Assembly (NCBI RefSeq): GCF_041949975.1
Contig: NZ_JBHFQG010000015.1
Span: 19,551-83,550 of the forward strand
Origin: Alteribacillus sp041949975
GTDB lineage: Bacteria; Bacillota; Bacilli; Bacillales; Marinococcaceae
DNA length: 64,000 nt
Reading direction: 5' to 3'
Made by a program: the position numbers and the translations under genes. Of this stretch, positions 1 through 8,975 are shown piece by piece (within the stretch, counting starts at the first letter, position 1; the number at the start of each line of letters is the position of its first letter). Below the pieces are notes generated by a model. That model ran no database searches and was not told the origin of the DNA. It was given only the letters and a program-made list of their open reading frames with translations.

Positions 1-2381
1 GCCGGCCCTTCTCCTTCCTCTATAACAGCCAAGTCATCAAGAGGAATATACTCTCCCTCATCATTAGGGATAAGCAGGTTTTCCAGGTCTTCCTGATTTT
101 CAAGGGAATCTTCCGAATACTTTACAATCACATCGTAATTTTCATTACTGTCTGTTTGTATAGATGTTGCCGTTTCCCCTCGTGTAATATTATGCACCGT
201 ATCTGCAATTTGAGCTGGGACAAGACCATAATCCCGGGCGGCATCCTGATCCACCCGTACTTGCATTTCAGGAGCTCTTTCATCTGCTGAGGTTTCAACT
301 TCCCTGACCTCATCTTCGTCATTTAAATCTTCTTCTATTGCAGTCACTGCTTCATCTAAAGCCTCCGTATTGTTATCACTTACGGAGAAAACAATTGTAT
401 TCGCTTCACCTCCGCCGACTGCTGCCTGTGTAGTTAGGGAAATATCAGCTTCATCATCTGCTCCTGTCACTTCACTCTCGATTTCTTCAACAAAATCTAT
501 TGTACTTTGGTCTCTTTCCTCTAAATCGGTCATCGTTACAAACATTTGAGCTTCATGGGATCCTGATGGCCCACCCATTCCTGCTGAATCTTCAGAAGAG
601 CCTATTACGGACATATAATCTGCTACTACCGATTCATCATCTAATATATCTTCAATTTCTTCTACAGTTTCTGTTGTTCTGTCCAGACTCGTGCCATGTT
701 CCATTTCAATGTCTACAGTAAAATAGCCGTCATCTGTGGCGGGTAGAAAGTTAATCCCTGTCGTTGCCAGACCGGCACCACCGCCAGCCAATAAAAGGAA
801 TGTAATAAATAAAGTAACAAATCGATGCCCTAATACCCATGTTATCGAGCGTTCTAATCCCTTTATAAAGCCGGAATTCTGTCTTTTTCTCTCTTTGTCT
901 TCATCGGGAGGGGTAAGCATTCGGCTCGACATCATTGGCACCACTGTTAAAGCCACCAGCAAAGAAGCAAGCAGACTAAATGCCACAGCAAGTGCAAATT
1001 CAGTAAAGATATTGCCGACAATTCCACTGATAAATACAATAGGCAGGAAGACAGACACCGTTGTCAACGTGGACGCAGTAATAGCTCCTCCGACTTCTTT
1101 TGTTCCTTCAGCTGCGGCCTGCCTGGATGTTTTACCCATGGATAAATGCCGGTATATGTTTTCAATAACCACAATAGCGTTATCGACAAGCATCCCGATC
1201 CCCAGGGCTAAACCACCCAATGTCATTAGATTTAAGCTTACATCAGTAAATAATAAGAAACCAAATGTAACAATAACCGAAAAAGGTATGGCAATTCCTA
1301 TAATAAGCGGTGTTTTCAAGTTTCTCAAGAAGAAAAACAGGACTACCATAGCAAATACACCGCCAAGGATTAATGCCATAGATACGCTGTCTATAGATTC
1401 TTGAATAAACTCTCCTTCATCATAAAAAGATACCGCCGTCAGCTCATCATATTCGTCTTCGTCAAGTAAAGACTCCATTTCTTCGTTAAAAGCTTTCGAA
1501 ACCTGTGCAGTATTAGCATCTGTCTCTTTCATGACAGTCATCTGCAAAGCAGGCTCCTGATCAGCTCTCGTAATTGCGGTTTGCTCTTCTGTCGTTAATT
1601 CAATATCTGCTACATCGGATAAAAGCAGTTCTTCCCCATTTGCAGGGTCTGCACCAACTACAAGCTCTCCTAAATCTTCTTCCCCTGCTAATGTATTTAG
1701 TACACGCGTGCTCAAGCTTCGATCTCCGGTTTCAATGGTACCGCCGGGAAGTGTAATATCATGAGACTGAACAACATTCACAATATCCTCTTGTGACAAT
1801 TGATTGCTTTCTAGTTCTTCTTGGTCCAGGTTTATTTCAAATTGTTCAGTAACTCCCCCGGACGTATCAACATTTGCTATTCCATCTATTCTTTCAAGTT
1901 CTGATTGAAAGTGCTCTACATCCCCTTGAAAATCTTTAATGTCTTGGTCATCTGAAGTAATAGCCATTTGAGCCATTCCCATCATAGACGGGTCAAACTT
2001 CAGAAAGCTCGGATCATTCGCGTCATCTGGAAGTGATGCCTGATTCATTGCTGTGATAATATCTTGTTCCACGTCATCAATCGTCGAATCCCAAGAAAAT
2101 TCAAGTAAAACAAGAGTCATCCCTTCTTCAGAAGTGGATGTCATATTATTAAGCCCTGCCAGTGTAGAAAGCTCTTCTTCTAAAGGTTCAGTAACTTTAT
2201 CTTCAACTTCTTCGGGGCTCGCTCCGGGATAGCTCGTCACTACAGCACCCACCGGCGGATTTATTTCAGGAAACAACTGAAGAGGCAGATTAGTTAAAGA
2301 AACTCCACCTAATAGAATAAATAATATCATCCCTACTATCGTTAACTTTGGCCGCCTTATCGACAAATTAGTGAGCTTCAT
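1..2381 (-). CDS. swrC: RND-family efflux transporter, SwrC/AcrB-like (C-terminus beyond window)
   Basis: Reading the minus strand from ATG at 2381 gives 793 uninterrupted codons that leave the window, so about three quarters of a roughly 1050-residue RND pump is present. The N-terminus has a first membrane helix followed by FPEINPPVGAV and SYPGASPEEVE, typical of HAE-1/SwrC proteins. A periplasmic-type loop follows, then the central helices with LGIGMLVDNAIVVIENIY (the TM4 region), and after about residue 500 the second half. In Bacillus, SwrC exports surfactin and other amphiphiles with proton antiport across the single membrane. The ATG overlaps the TGA of the upstream marR gene as ATGA, so the two are translationally coupled and the pump is probably repressed by that MarR protein. 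Substrate unknown. Confidence 0.9.
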   Translation of the reverse strand, partial: MKLTNLSIRRPKLTIVGMILFILLGGVSLTNLPLQLFPEINPPVGAVVTSYPGASPEEVEDKVTEPLEEELSTLAGLNNMTSTSEEGMTLVLLEFSWDSTIDDVEQDIITAMNQASLPDDANDPSFLKFDPSMMGMAQMAITSDDQDIKDFQGDVEHFQSELERIDGIANVDTSGGVTEQFEINLDQEELESNQLSQEDIVNVVQSHDITLPGGTIETGDRSLSTRVLNTLAGEEDLGELVVGADPANGEELLLSDVADIELTTEEQTAITRADQEPALQMTVMKETDANTAQVSKAFNEEMESLLDEDEYDELTAVSFYDEGEFIQESIDSVSMALILGGVFAMVVLFFFLRNLKTPLIIGIAIPFSVIVTFGFLLFTDVSLNLMTLGGLALGIGMLVDNAIVVIENIYRHLSMGKTSRQAAAEGTKEVGGAITASTLTTVSVFLPIVFISGIVGNIFTEFALAVAFSLLASLLVALTVVPMMSSRMLTPPDEDKERKRQNSGFIKGLERSITWVLGHRFVTLFITFLLLAGGGAGLATTGINFLPATDDGYFTVDIEMEHGTSLDRTTETVEEIEDILDDESVVADYMSVIGSSEDSAGMGGPSGSHEAQMFVTMTDLEERDQSTIDFVEEIESEVTGADDEADISLTTQAAVGGGEANTIVFSVSDNNTEALDEAVTAIEEDLNDEDEVREVETSADERAPEMQVRVDQDAARDYGLVPAQIADTVHNITRGETATSIQTDSNENYDVIVKYSEDSLENQEDLENLLIPNDEGEYIPLDDLAVIEEGEGP

Positions 2382-2821
2382 TCAGCTGCCTCCCTTTCTG
2401 ACTCTACTATCTTTTTTATTTTCAATGCGACTTGGTGAAAAGAAACGAGATCTTCATAAGATAATTTAATGAGATATTTTGAAGAAATTTTATTGCGTGT
2501 TTCTGTCATTCTTTCAAGAACCTTCTTTCCTTCCACTCCTAGCTTCACAAAAGTCTGCCTCCTTTTTCCCGGATCCAGCTCCCGTATAATGTAGCATTCT
2601 TTCTCCATTTTAGATAACAACTGGCTAACTGAACTAGGAGAAATATGAAGCAAGTCGGAGAGATCTTTTACATACAGCGTTTTATATTTAGAAGTAAGAA
2701 TTAAAACTGAACGGTACCGCTCTGGTATATCTTGATAAATACCTCCAAATTCTTCATGAATATTTAAAGATAATTCAAATAATGCATCATCTATGAATTT
2801 TAAAATTTCTTCTTTTTCCAT
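2378..2821 (-). CDS. MarR-family transcriptional regulator, first gene of RND operon
   Basis: 147 residues, the normal MarR size. A winged helix-turn-helix lies at about residues 45-100 (LYVKDLSDLLHISPSSVSQLLSKMEKE), with the basic wing DPGKRRQTFVKL. Helices at both ends would form the dimer. GAGGGGG precedes the ATG. The stop TGA overlaps the start of the RND pump gene, which makes it the local repressor of the pump and of itself by the usual MarR logic (inference). The ligand is not predictable from sequence. Confidence 0.9.
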   Translation of the reverse strand: MEKEEILKFIDDALFELSLNIHEEFGGIYQDIPERYRSVLILTSKYKTLYVKDLSDLLHISPSSVSQLLSKMEKECYIIRELDPGKRRQTFVKLGVEGKKVLERMTETRNKISSKYLIKLSYEDLVSFHQVALKIKKIVESEREAAE

Positions 2822-2858
2822 CCCGGTCCCCCTCTCGCCTTTCTATACAAGTTTTATT

Positions 2859-2899
2859 ATTATAAATAATTTATTAAATATAACTATTTAGAAACTAAA
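2859..2899 (-). promoter_or_regulatory. Probable promoter and MarR operator for the marR-RND operon
   Basis: On the minus strand a perfect TATAAT lies at 2864-2859. The interrupted dyad TTTAG-AAA-CTAAA (2887-2899) sits where the -35 would be, with repeated AACTATTTA blocks either side. Such placement fits steric repression. No good -35 hexamer is seen. Confidence 0.45.
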
Positions 2900-2983
2900 C
2901 TATTTAACAATTTAATTCAAATTAAAAAAACCGTCAAGTGTTAAAAAGATTGTTCACTTTATTTTCAATTTAGAACCTTTGAA

Positions 2984-3180
2984 TTGCAAAACAGCCGGTC
3001 GAGAAATAAATCACGACCAGCTGTTTTGCTTGGTTTCCGTATTTCCTCTCTTTCTGCGTCTTCGGTCTTCAAGCCTTTCCCTGGTTACCGCTCTGCTGTC
3101 TTCTCCTGCTCGGGGTTCAAGCTCCTTGCGGTGAAGGGGAATTCACGAAAATACTGCAAAAAAAACAGATCGGCTGTCAT
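2984..3180. repeat. Dispersed degenerate repeat, family B (GGTTACC units), copy 1
   Basis: Begins with a 16-bp inverted repeat with one mismatch (arms starting GCAAAACAGC and ending GCTGTTTTGC, about 2986-3031) around a loop with AAATAAATCA. It then holds two related units about 51 bp apart, starting GGTTTCCG (3032) and GGTTACCG (3083), each followed by a pyrimidine-rich tract and a CGG..TTCAAG tail. The same loop and units recur at 21.78-22.2 kb. No coding potential is convincing. Confidence 0.5.
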
Positions 3181-3182
3181 GT

Positions 3183-3217
3183 AAAAAGGCTGTCCCCTGT
3201 TTCAGAGACAACCTTTA
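3183..3217 (-). terminator. Rho-independent terminator of the 3227-3682 marR gene
   Basis: On the minus strand AAGGTTGTC-TCTG, loop AAA, CAGG-GGACAGCCTT is followed by a short T run. It lies directly after the stop codon. Confidence 0.75.
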
Positions 3218-3226
3218 TACGATTAT

Positions 3227-3682
3227 TTATTTATTGTTTTCTTCTCCCTTTTGTATTATCCCTTCTAACTTTATAATGACATCTCTTACTTGTTTTAATT
3301 CTTCTAAATCCAATTCGGAAATATAGTCTTTAATGATAGAAGCTTCAAAAGCTTCAAATTGTTTTTTTAGTTCCTTTCCCGTTTCACCGAGTGTCATCGT
3401 AATTTCTCTGCGGTTTTGTTCATTTATAGACCGTATAAGTAAATTTTCTTTTTCAAGCTTGTTCATCGCCTGACTAATGGCACTTTTTGAAATACCCAGC
3501 CGTTCTGACATCTCGCTTAAAGTAATATTTTCATTTCGAATGAATAAAATCATAATAGTTTCCTGGCGTGAGGTTAATTGAAGCTCACTTAAAAGAGGCA
3601 TCTTGGGCTGCAGGTATTTTGATATGTTTTCAAGCGAATGAATGGACTCTAAAAATACTTGTTTGTAATCTTCCGTACTCAT
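3227..3682 (-). CDS. MarR-family transcriptional regulator
   Basis: About 151 residues from the ATG at 3682, which has AGGAG nine bases upstream; a second ATG three codons earlier overlaps that site and is less likely. The helix-turn-helix is at about residues 55-85 (LSEMSERLGISKSAISQAMNKLEKE), followed by a wing with NRREITMTL. It stands alone with its own terminator, 50 bp after the pantothenate kinase gene, and may be in the same transcript. Targets are unknown. Confidence 0.85.
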   Translation of the reverse strand: MSTEDYKQVFLESIHSLENISKYLQPKMPLLSELQLTSRQETIMILFIRNENITLSEMSERLGISKSAISQAMNKLEKENLLIRSINEQNRREITMTLGETGKELKKQFEAFEASIIKDYISELDLEELKQVRDVIIKLEGIIQKGEENNK

Positions 3683-3734
3683 TAATTTCATCTCCTGCCT
3701 TAAAACCTTACCTATGTTTACACTCCATTAAATT

Positions 3735-4580
3735 CTATAAAACTGCTTTTTTTAAACCTTTATTTAAAAGTGCCCCTATCGCACCGCTGTATTCTCCATG
3801 CTCAAGGAAAAATGCTTTTTTTCCTCTTAACTCTGTGTAGCCTTTTATAATATCTTTCAGCGTATCATGATGAGAAAAAGTTGATCCGATATAAACGACC
3901 GAATCTGTTTTTAATCGTTCTGCTGCTTGCACACTCATTGTTGTAATGGTTTCTCCAATCATACGAACGACAGCAGAAATATAATCTTCCTGCGAAAAAG
4001 TCTCGTTTTTCATTCGGGAAACGTTACCAAAATTACTAGCGGTTAAATCTCCGGAAATAGGCGGCACTTCATGGGAATAAATATCACCAACAGTGACATT
4101 TAAACGTTCACCCCTGCCTGCTTGGCCAAGAGTCAATATAGCATCATAATCGTCTTCACCTGTTAACAAATAAGATAACCCAAGCAGCGTACCCCCGCCC
4201 ATTCCGCTTCCACCTATTCGCTCATACGAATCTCCATGAACAAAATGAATGGAAGTGCCTGTTCCAACGTTGGTCACCATAAAACAAGAACCTGTCTGAG
4301 AGAGAAGATTCTTTTCTTCTAACAGCCATTTTACTCCTTCACAAGTAGCTTCAAACTCATTAATTTTTTTAACTGGCCAGGCCGAGTTTTTTGAAAACAA
4401 ACCAGCTTTACCACCGGTAATATGTATTGCGGGGTTGGTAAAATTGTTATTAATCCAATTATTTACTTCATTCATTTGAGAAGTTGGAATTTTTTTATAT
4501 CCCCAATTTCCACCAAGGTTATATACGATTTTTGATAATGTTCCTCCAACGTCCACTCCCAGATATCCTCTGTTCATCAA
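3735..4580 (-). CDS. coaW: Type II pantothenate kinase
   Basis: 281 residues. The N-terminal phosphate-binding motif GVDVGGTLSKIVY, the VGTGTSIHFV segment and GGSGMGGGTLLGL in the middle are those of the CoaW branch of the actin-like ATPase fold (staphylococcal/Bacillus and eukaryotic PanK). It phosphorylates pantothenate, the first step to coenzyme A, in the cytoplasm, and type II enzymes are poorly feedback-inhibited. AAAGGAG is nine bases before a TTG (4580) and twelve before an ATG (4577); either could start. Its end is close to the marR gene at 3682. Confidence 0.88.
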   Translation of the reverse strand: MMNRGYLGVDVGGTLSKIVYNLGGNWGYKKIPTSQMNEVNNWINNNFTNPAIHITGGKAGLFSKNSAWPVKKINEFEATCEGVKWLLEEKNLLSQTGSCFMVTNVGTGTSIHFVHGDSYERIGGSGMGGGTLLGLSYLLTGEDDYDAILTLGQAGRGERLNVTVGDIYSHEVPPISGDLTASNFGNVSRMKNETFSQEDYISAVVRMIGETITTMSVQAAERLKTDSVVYIGSTFSHHDTLKDIIKGYTELRGKKAFFLEHGEYSGAIGALLNKGLKKAVL

Positions 4581-4717
4581 GCTGACGAACTCCTTTCCAT
4601 GCGAAGTAATATATCATCTTTTTGTAATGTTCTATACATTTTAACTCCTTTTATTTTATACCATATTGTTAAGCAAATGATAGGCTGGCAAATGAAAAGA
4701 CTAAAAATACCTTTTTT

Positions 4718-4726
4718 TGTTATACT
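4718..4726 (+). promoter_or_regulatory. Extended -10 promoter for cls
   Basis: TGTTATACT gives TGn plus TATACT, an extended -10 element, about 85 bases before the cls start. The -35 position has no clear hexamer, as expected for an extended -10 promoter. Confidence 0.4.
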
Positions 4727-4810
4727 GTGATAATCAGATATTTTTTTGTTTTAGGAAGAAAAAACACTTTTGTCATGAATGCTCTTTATGACAGTTAGGC
4801 AGGGAACGAA

Positions 4811-6259
4811 ATGGATGTATATTCGATTTTAATTAGTTTTCTGTTTTTATTAAACTTCATATTCGCCGGAATTATTATTTTCTTAGAACGGAGAGACGCC
4901 ACCTCAACGTGGGCATGGCTCATGGTATTGTTTTTCATACCCTTTCTTGGATTTATATTGTACTTAATATTCGGGCAGAACATGAGCAGAAAAAGGCTAT
5001 TCGATTGGGAAGACATTAAAAAGATTGGAATTGAAGACCTGATAAAAGAACAAATAGAATCTCTACGGGACCAGCGCTTTCATTTTTCCGACCCGGACTC
5101 CCGTGAATACAGAGATCTTATTTACATGCAGCTTGTTAACAATGATGCCCTTCTGACCCAAGATAATGATGTAGATCTCTTTACTGATGGAAAGGAAAAA
5201 TTTGAGCAGCTGATCCAAGATATTGAAAATGCAAAGGACCATATCCACCTTCAATACTATATTTTACGCCATGATAATCTTGGTTCTAGACTGTTATACA
5301 TTTTAACAAAAAAAGCAAAAGAAGGCGTCAAGGTTCGTGTTCTGTATGATGAAATGGGATCAAGAAGCCTTTCGAAAAAAGTATTTCGATCCCTTAAAGA
5401 AGCAGGGGGAGAAGTAGAAATTTTTTTCCCTAAACGCATTCCTTTTATTAACCTTCGTTTAAACTATCGTAACCATCGGAAATTAGTTATTATAGACGGA
5501 AAAATTGGATATGTCGGAGGTTTTAATGTCGGGGATGAGTACTTGGGGCTTAATCCGAAGTTTGGTTATTGGAGAGATACACACCTGCGGATGCAAGGCC
5601 AAGTTGTAAAAGCTGTACAAACCAGATTTATTCTAGACTGGAACCAGGCTACCCACCATCACTATATTCATTATGATGAAAGGTACTTCCCTTTGACAGA
5701 GCCTGTAGGGGATATGGCGGCCCAAATAGTATCGAGCGGACCTGATTCTGAATGGGAACAGATTAAAAATGGCTATATCAAAATGATCACCTCTGCTAAT
5801 GAATCCGTATTTATTCAAACGCCTTATTTCATTCCGGATCAAAGCTTAATGGATGCCTTACGAATTGCTGCATTATCTGGAAAAGATGTCCGTATTATGA
5901 TACCTAACAAACCGGACCATCCTTTTGTTTACTGGGCTACTTTTTCTCATATAGGCGAGCTTTTGAAAACAGGAGCCCGTGTTTTTATTTATGAAAATGG
6001 ATTTATTCATGCGAAAACTATTGTGGTAGATGGTAAAGTCGGTTCTGTTGGAACTGCTAACATTGATGTGCGAAGCTTCCGGCTGAATTTTGAAGTGAAT
6101 GCCTTTTTATACCATAGACCAACAGTAGAAAGGCTGGCCTTAATTTTTGAGCAGGATATGCAGCATTCAAGAGAATTGACTTATGCTCAATATAAAGACC
6201 GATCGCTATGGATTCGGTTTAAAGAATCTATTTCGCATCTATTATCCCCTATTTTGTAA
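4811..6259 (+). CDS. cls: Cardiolipin synthase
   Basis: 482 residues, the usual length. Two membrane helices (about 5-25 and 33-55) are followed by two phospholipase-D HKD motifs: HRKLVIIDG at 222 and HAKTIVVDG at 400, each with the downstream GG/GT..N residues. The enzyme condenses two phosphatidylglycerols into cardiolipin and glycerol at the membrane. Only a weak Shine-Dalgarno (GGCAGGGA) precedes the ATG. Monocistronic between an extended -10 and the terminator at 6472. Cardiolipin commonly rises with salt in such bacteria. Confidence 0.95.
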   Translation: MDVYSILISFLFLLNFIFAGIIIFLERRDATSTWAWLMVLFFIPFLGFILYLIFGQNMSRKRLFDWEDIKKIGIEDLIKEQIESLRDQRFHFSDPDSREYRDLIYMQLVNNDALLTQDNDVDLFTDGKEKFEQLIQDIENAKDHIHLQYYILRHDNLGSRLLYILTKKAKEGVKVRVLYDEMGSRSLSKKVFRSLKEAGGEVEIFFPKRIPFINLRLNYRNHRKLVIIDGKIGYVGGFNVGDEYLGLNPKFGYWRDTHLRMQGQVVKAVQTRFILDWNQATHHHYIHYDERYFPLTEPVGDMAAQIVSSGPDSEWEQIKNGYIKMITSANESVFIQTPYFIPDQSLMDALRIAALSGKDVRIMIPNKPDHPFVYWATFSHIGELLKTGARVFIYENGFIHAKTIVVDGKVGSVGTANIDVRSFRLNFEVNAFLYHRPTVERLALIFEQDMQHSRELTYAQYKDRSLWIRFKESISHLLSPIL

Positions 6260-6289
6260 GAAGAAAAGCACAAGCTCCCTTTTTTTAAT

Positions 6290-6412
6290 GTCGTTCGGCT
6301 AATGTTAATGAATTTCTACTAAATTCGCAGAAGATCCTTCATTTCACGCCTTTAGCAGAAGTTCCTTCCACATGGGTCTCCGAGAGACTGGGCGCTGAAG
6401 CTAGACATCAAA
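6290..6412. repeat. Dispersed repeat, family A, shortened copy
   Basis: GTCGTTCGGCTAATGTTAATG and CTCCGAGAGACTGGGCGCTG followed by AAGCTAGACATCAAA match the start and end of the longer copy at 24.1-24.4 kb. The middle is missing. Confidence 0.55.
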
Positions 6413-6471
6413 AGCACAAAATTACATACTTTTTTACCTTATAAGCCTCCTGTCCAGGCTAATAAGCTGAA

Positions 6472-6513
6472 AAGCCAAATCCTCAAATATAACAGAGGAT
6501 TTGGCTTTTTCTT
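6472..6513. terminator. Bidirectional terminator between cls and glycerate kinase
   Basis: Arms AAGCCAAATCCTC and GAGGATTTGGCTT are fully complementary with a 10-base loop. T runs follow on both strands, so it can end both converging genes. Confidence 0.85.
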
Positions 6514-7651
6514 ATAAATTTGGAAATCTTACAGCTGCTATGTTTCTGGCCAGTTTAGAGATGTATTCTTTTCCATTGGCCATGGCAGTTTCCACGCTTT
6601 CCGGTCCCGGCATAATACTAAAGGCTGCCGTGATGCCATGAGAAAACACAGCTTCATAGCCTTCCCCCAACTGGCCGCACAATGCAATCACCGGAGCACT
6701 GGTGCTTTCTGCTGATGCCTTTGCCACTCCAACCGGCGTTTTTCCAAATACCGTTTGATGGTCTATTTTTCCCTCTCCTGTAATAATTAAATCTGCTCCT
6801 TTTACTCTTTCATAAAAGTTTGCTTCTTTTAAAACAATATCGATTCCCGGTTCCAGTGAAGCGTTTAAAAACGCTGTCAATCCAGCTCCGAGGCCGCCGG
6901 CAGCTCCAGCACCTGGAAGGTTTTCTACATCCATTTCTAACTCTGATTTAATGACTTCTGCATAGTGATGGAGAGCATCATCCAAAATTTTAACCATCCT
7001 GTCATCTGCTCCTTTTTGAGGGCCATAGACAGCGCTGGCACCATTTGGACCTGTAAGCGGATTGTTGACATCACAAGCTGTAACTATGTTTGTATGTTTT
7101 AAACGTTTATCTAATCCGGATAGATCTATTTTTCTTAATTGAGACAGTGCTTCTCCACCAGCTTCTAAATCGTTATTATTACCGTCCAGCAATTTACCTC
7201 CGAGTGCCTGGACCATTCCGGCTCCTCCGTCATTAGTAGCACTTCCTCCAATTCCAAGGATAATCTTTTCAACCCCTTGATCAAGCGCAGCTTTAATAAG
7301 TTCACCAGTGCCGTAAGTGGTAGCTTTTAAAGGATTTCGTTTTTCTTTAACTGTCAGTCCAATCCCTGAAGCCTCCGCCATTTCCATCACAGCTGTATTT
7401 GTATCATGAAGGATTGCATATGAAGCTTCTACTTTGCTGCCATCGGGGCCCGTCACGGTTTTTGTGTAGATTGTACCGTTTAAGGCGTCTGCCATTGAAC
7501 GGGTCGTTCCTTCTCCTCCGTCTGCCATCGGAATTATTTCCGATGTCAAGTTTTCCCCTATGTATTCCTTGAACCCTTTTTCAATGCTTTGAGCCGCTTC
7601 TAATGCTGTCATACTTTCTTTAAAAGAGTCAGGGGCGATAACTATTTTCAT
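6512..7651 (-). CDS. glxK: Glycerate kinase (GlxK/GarK family)
   Basis: About 379 residues starting MKIVIAPDSFKESMTA, the family signature. Further motifs are IPMADGGEGTT, GIGGSATNDGGAGM and ITGEGKIDHQT. It phosphorylates D-glycerate to 2-phosphoglycerate, feeding glycolysis. The start is set at 7651 because AAAGGAGAGG lies just upstream; an in-frame ATG seven codons earlier would place this site inside the gene. It stands alone, converging on cls. Confidence 0.92.
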   Translation of the reverse strand: MKIVIAPDSFKESMTALEAAQSIEKGFKEYIGENLTSEIIPMADGGEGTTRSMADALNGTIYTKTVTGPDGSKVEASYAILHDTNTAVMEMAEASGIGLTVKEKRNPLKATTYGTGELIKAALDQGVEKIILGIGGSATNDGGAGMVQALGGKLLDGNNNDLEAGGEALSQLRKIDLSGLDKRLKHTNIVTACDVNNPLTGPNGASAVYGPQKGADDRMVKILDDALHHYAEVIKSELEMDVENLPGAGAAGGLGAGLTAFLNASLEPGIDIVLKEANFYERVKGADLIITGEGKIDHQTVFGKTPVGVAKASAESTSAPVIALCGQLGEGYEAVFSHGITAAFSIMPGPESVETAMANGKEYISKLARNIAAVRFPNL

Positions 7652-7728
7652 TTTTCCTCTCCTTTTAAACATAAAGTATATGTATATTTTTATATCGTAC
7701 CATTAAGAAACCTTGGAATAACCAAGGT

Positions 7729-8199
7729 TTAAGTTTCATACAGCTCTTTTTTATGTTTTTGTAACACTTCTTCAAATAAAAATTTCTTTTCGGGAAGCGG
7801 AAGCATGCAAAATTCTTCTTTTACATTTCCTTCTCCCCCTAAACCAATGATGGATTGGCAAAATCCACATGTTCTGCTTTTATGAATAACTGGATTTTCA
7901 TTAGGATACCAATCGTTTTTTTCCTCTACAAAATAACCGTGCATGGCAAACCGGGTTCCATCCATCAATTCGATATGCATATGCAGCATGCTTCCCCTTT
8001 TCCATGTACCTTCTTTTTCATAATCTCGTACCGGAGTGTCCCCTTGAATTTCCACCCATGAATCTTTGATAGTTAAAAACTCAGGAAGCTCCTCATCTCT
8101 TAAATCTCTCCAGCCTGGAGTTTCCTGGCCTGTTTCCCGCAAATATTTAATGTGGTCTTTATAGCGGGAAAGATATAAATGAACAGGTTCGCGATCCAT
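7729..8199 (-). CDS. Hypothetical protein with CxxC motif
   Basis: 156 residues that I do not recognise. It is soluble, rich in charged and aromatic residues, with a CGFC pair at about 112-115 preceded by a His-Lys-Ser-Arg-Thr stretch. No signal peptide or membrane helix. AAAGGGGGAG precedes the ATG, supporting a real gene. It sits 80 bp upstream of the glycerate kinase on the same strand and could be co-transcribed. The repeated His/Cys residues might bind metal, but this is a guess. Confidence 0.6.
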   Translation of the reverse strand: MDREPVHLYLSRYKDHIKYLRETGQETPGWRDLRDEELPEFLTIKDSWVEIQGDTPVRDYEKEGTWKRGSMLHMHIELMDGTRFAMHGYFVEEKNDWYPNENPVIHKSRTCGFCQSIIGLGGEGNVKEEFCMLPLPEKKFLFEEVLQKHKKELYET

Positions 8200-8324
8200 T
8201 CTGTGACTCCCCCTTTTCCCGCTGAGCGGAAGGTATCTAAAAGGGACATTTTGCCCTCATTAATTACTTTCGATAGTCGTTTCCTATTTCCCTTTGATTT
8301 TATAATCTTTTTATTGAAATTAAT

Positions 8325-8456
8325 TGTTAGAAAAACTCGGCTTATCTCGTTTTAAAGAAACGCCTAAGCCAAAGGAACTTCTGGTAAGTTCGCGAACGTC
8401 GGCGTACAGGACGTGGCGTTTTTGGCGTTGAGTGCGCAACGCAGAAGTCACCAAGT
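8325..8456. repeat. Dispersed repeat, family A, divergent copy
   Basis: GAAAAACTCGGCTTATC, then ACAGGACGTGGCGTTTTTGG and GCGCAACGCAGAAGTCACC, all of which recur around 24.2-24.5 kb. It fills part of the 776-bp gene-free stretch before mntA. No ORF. Confidence 0.5.
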
Positions 8457-8543
8457 TATACTTTCCTATAGTATAAAAAAATGGATACTTTTTTTAAAAG
8501 TGATACATATTTTACTAATAATCGCAATTTAAAATAAAAATGA

Positions 8544-8587
8544 TTGACGTCTTTAACTTTTTCATCTATTCTTTCCTTAGGGAAACT
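8544..8587 (+). promoter_or_regulatory. mnt promoter with MntR-like operator
   Basis: TTGACG (8544-8549), 17-bp spacer and TATTCT (8567-8572) make a SigA promoter. Overlapping and just after the -10 is CTTTCCTTAGGGAAAC (8571-8586), an imperfect palindrome close to the MntR box known from Bacillus mnt promoters. Mn(II)-loaded MntR would block transcription. The start lies about 390 bp before mntA, leaving a long leader that includes a small hairpin (GCCAG/CTGGC, 8595-8611). Confidence 0.6.
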
Positions 8588-8975
8588 TATTAGTGCCAGG
8601 CTAAAACTGGCTCTTTCTTTCGCTTTATTTTTTGCCTATGGTAAACTTTTATTCACTTGAACAAATATGTAGGAAAAGTGGGCACTAATTCAGCTTATAA
8701 AACATAAAATGAGAGAAAACATATGCCTTACTAAATATCGGTGTGAGGTTAGCTGTGGTACATTTTTCTTCTGCTGGCTCCATGCAGCTGAAGAATCCAC
8801 TTATTCATGAAACCCGGCATTTATCAAAAGTCCAGCCATTTACTGGTATTTTCTTTTATATTTAATTTTGCCTTTGAACAACTTTTATGTATATGTCAAA
8901 TTGATTTTTCAAGAGGTGAACTTTCCTCAAAAAAATTCATACGTAAATAAATTTATAACTGGGAGGGGCTTAAGA

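Noticed and set aside
736..1404. 222-codon plus-strand ORF opposite the RND gene
   Set aside because: Antisense shadow of the clear RND reading frame.
8580..8970. Search for a T-box, yybP-ykoY or other riboswitch in the mnt leader
   Set aside because: No conserved core sequences of these RNAs were found by eye.
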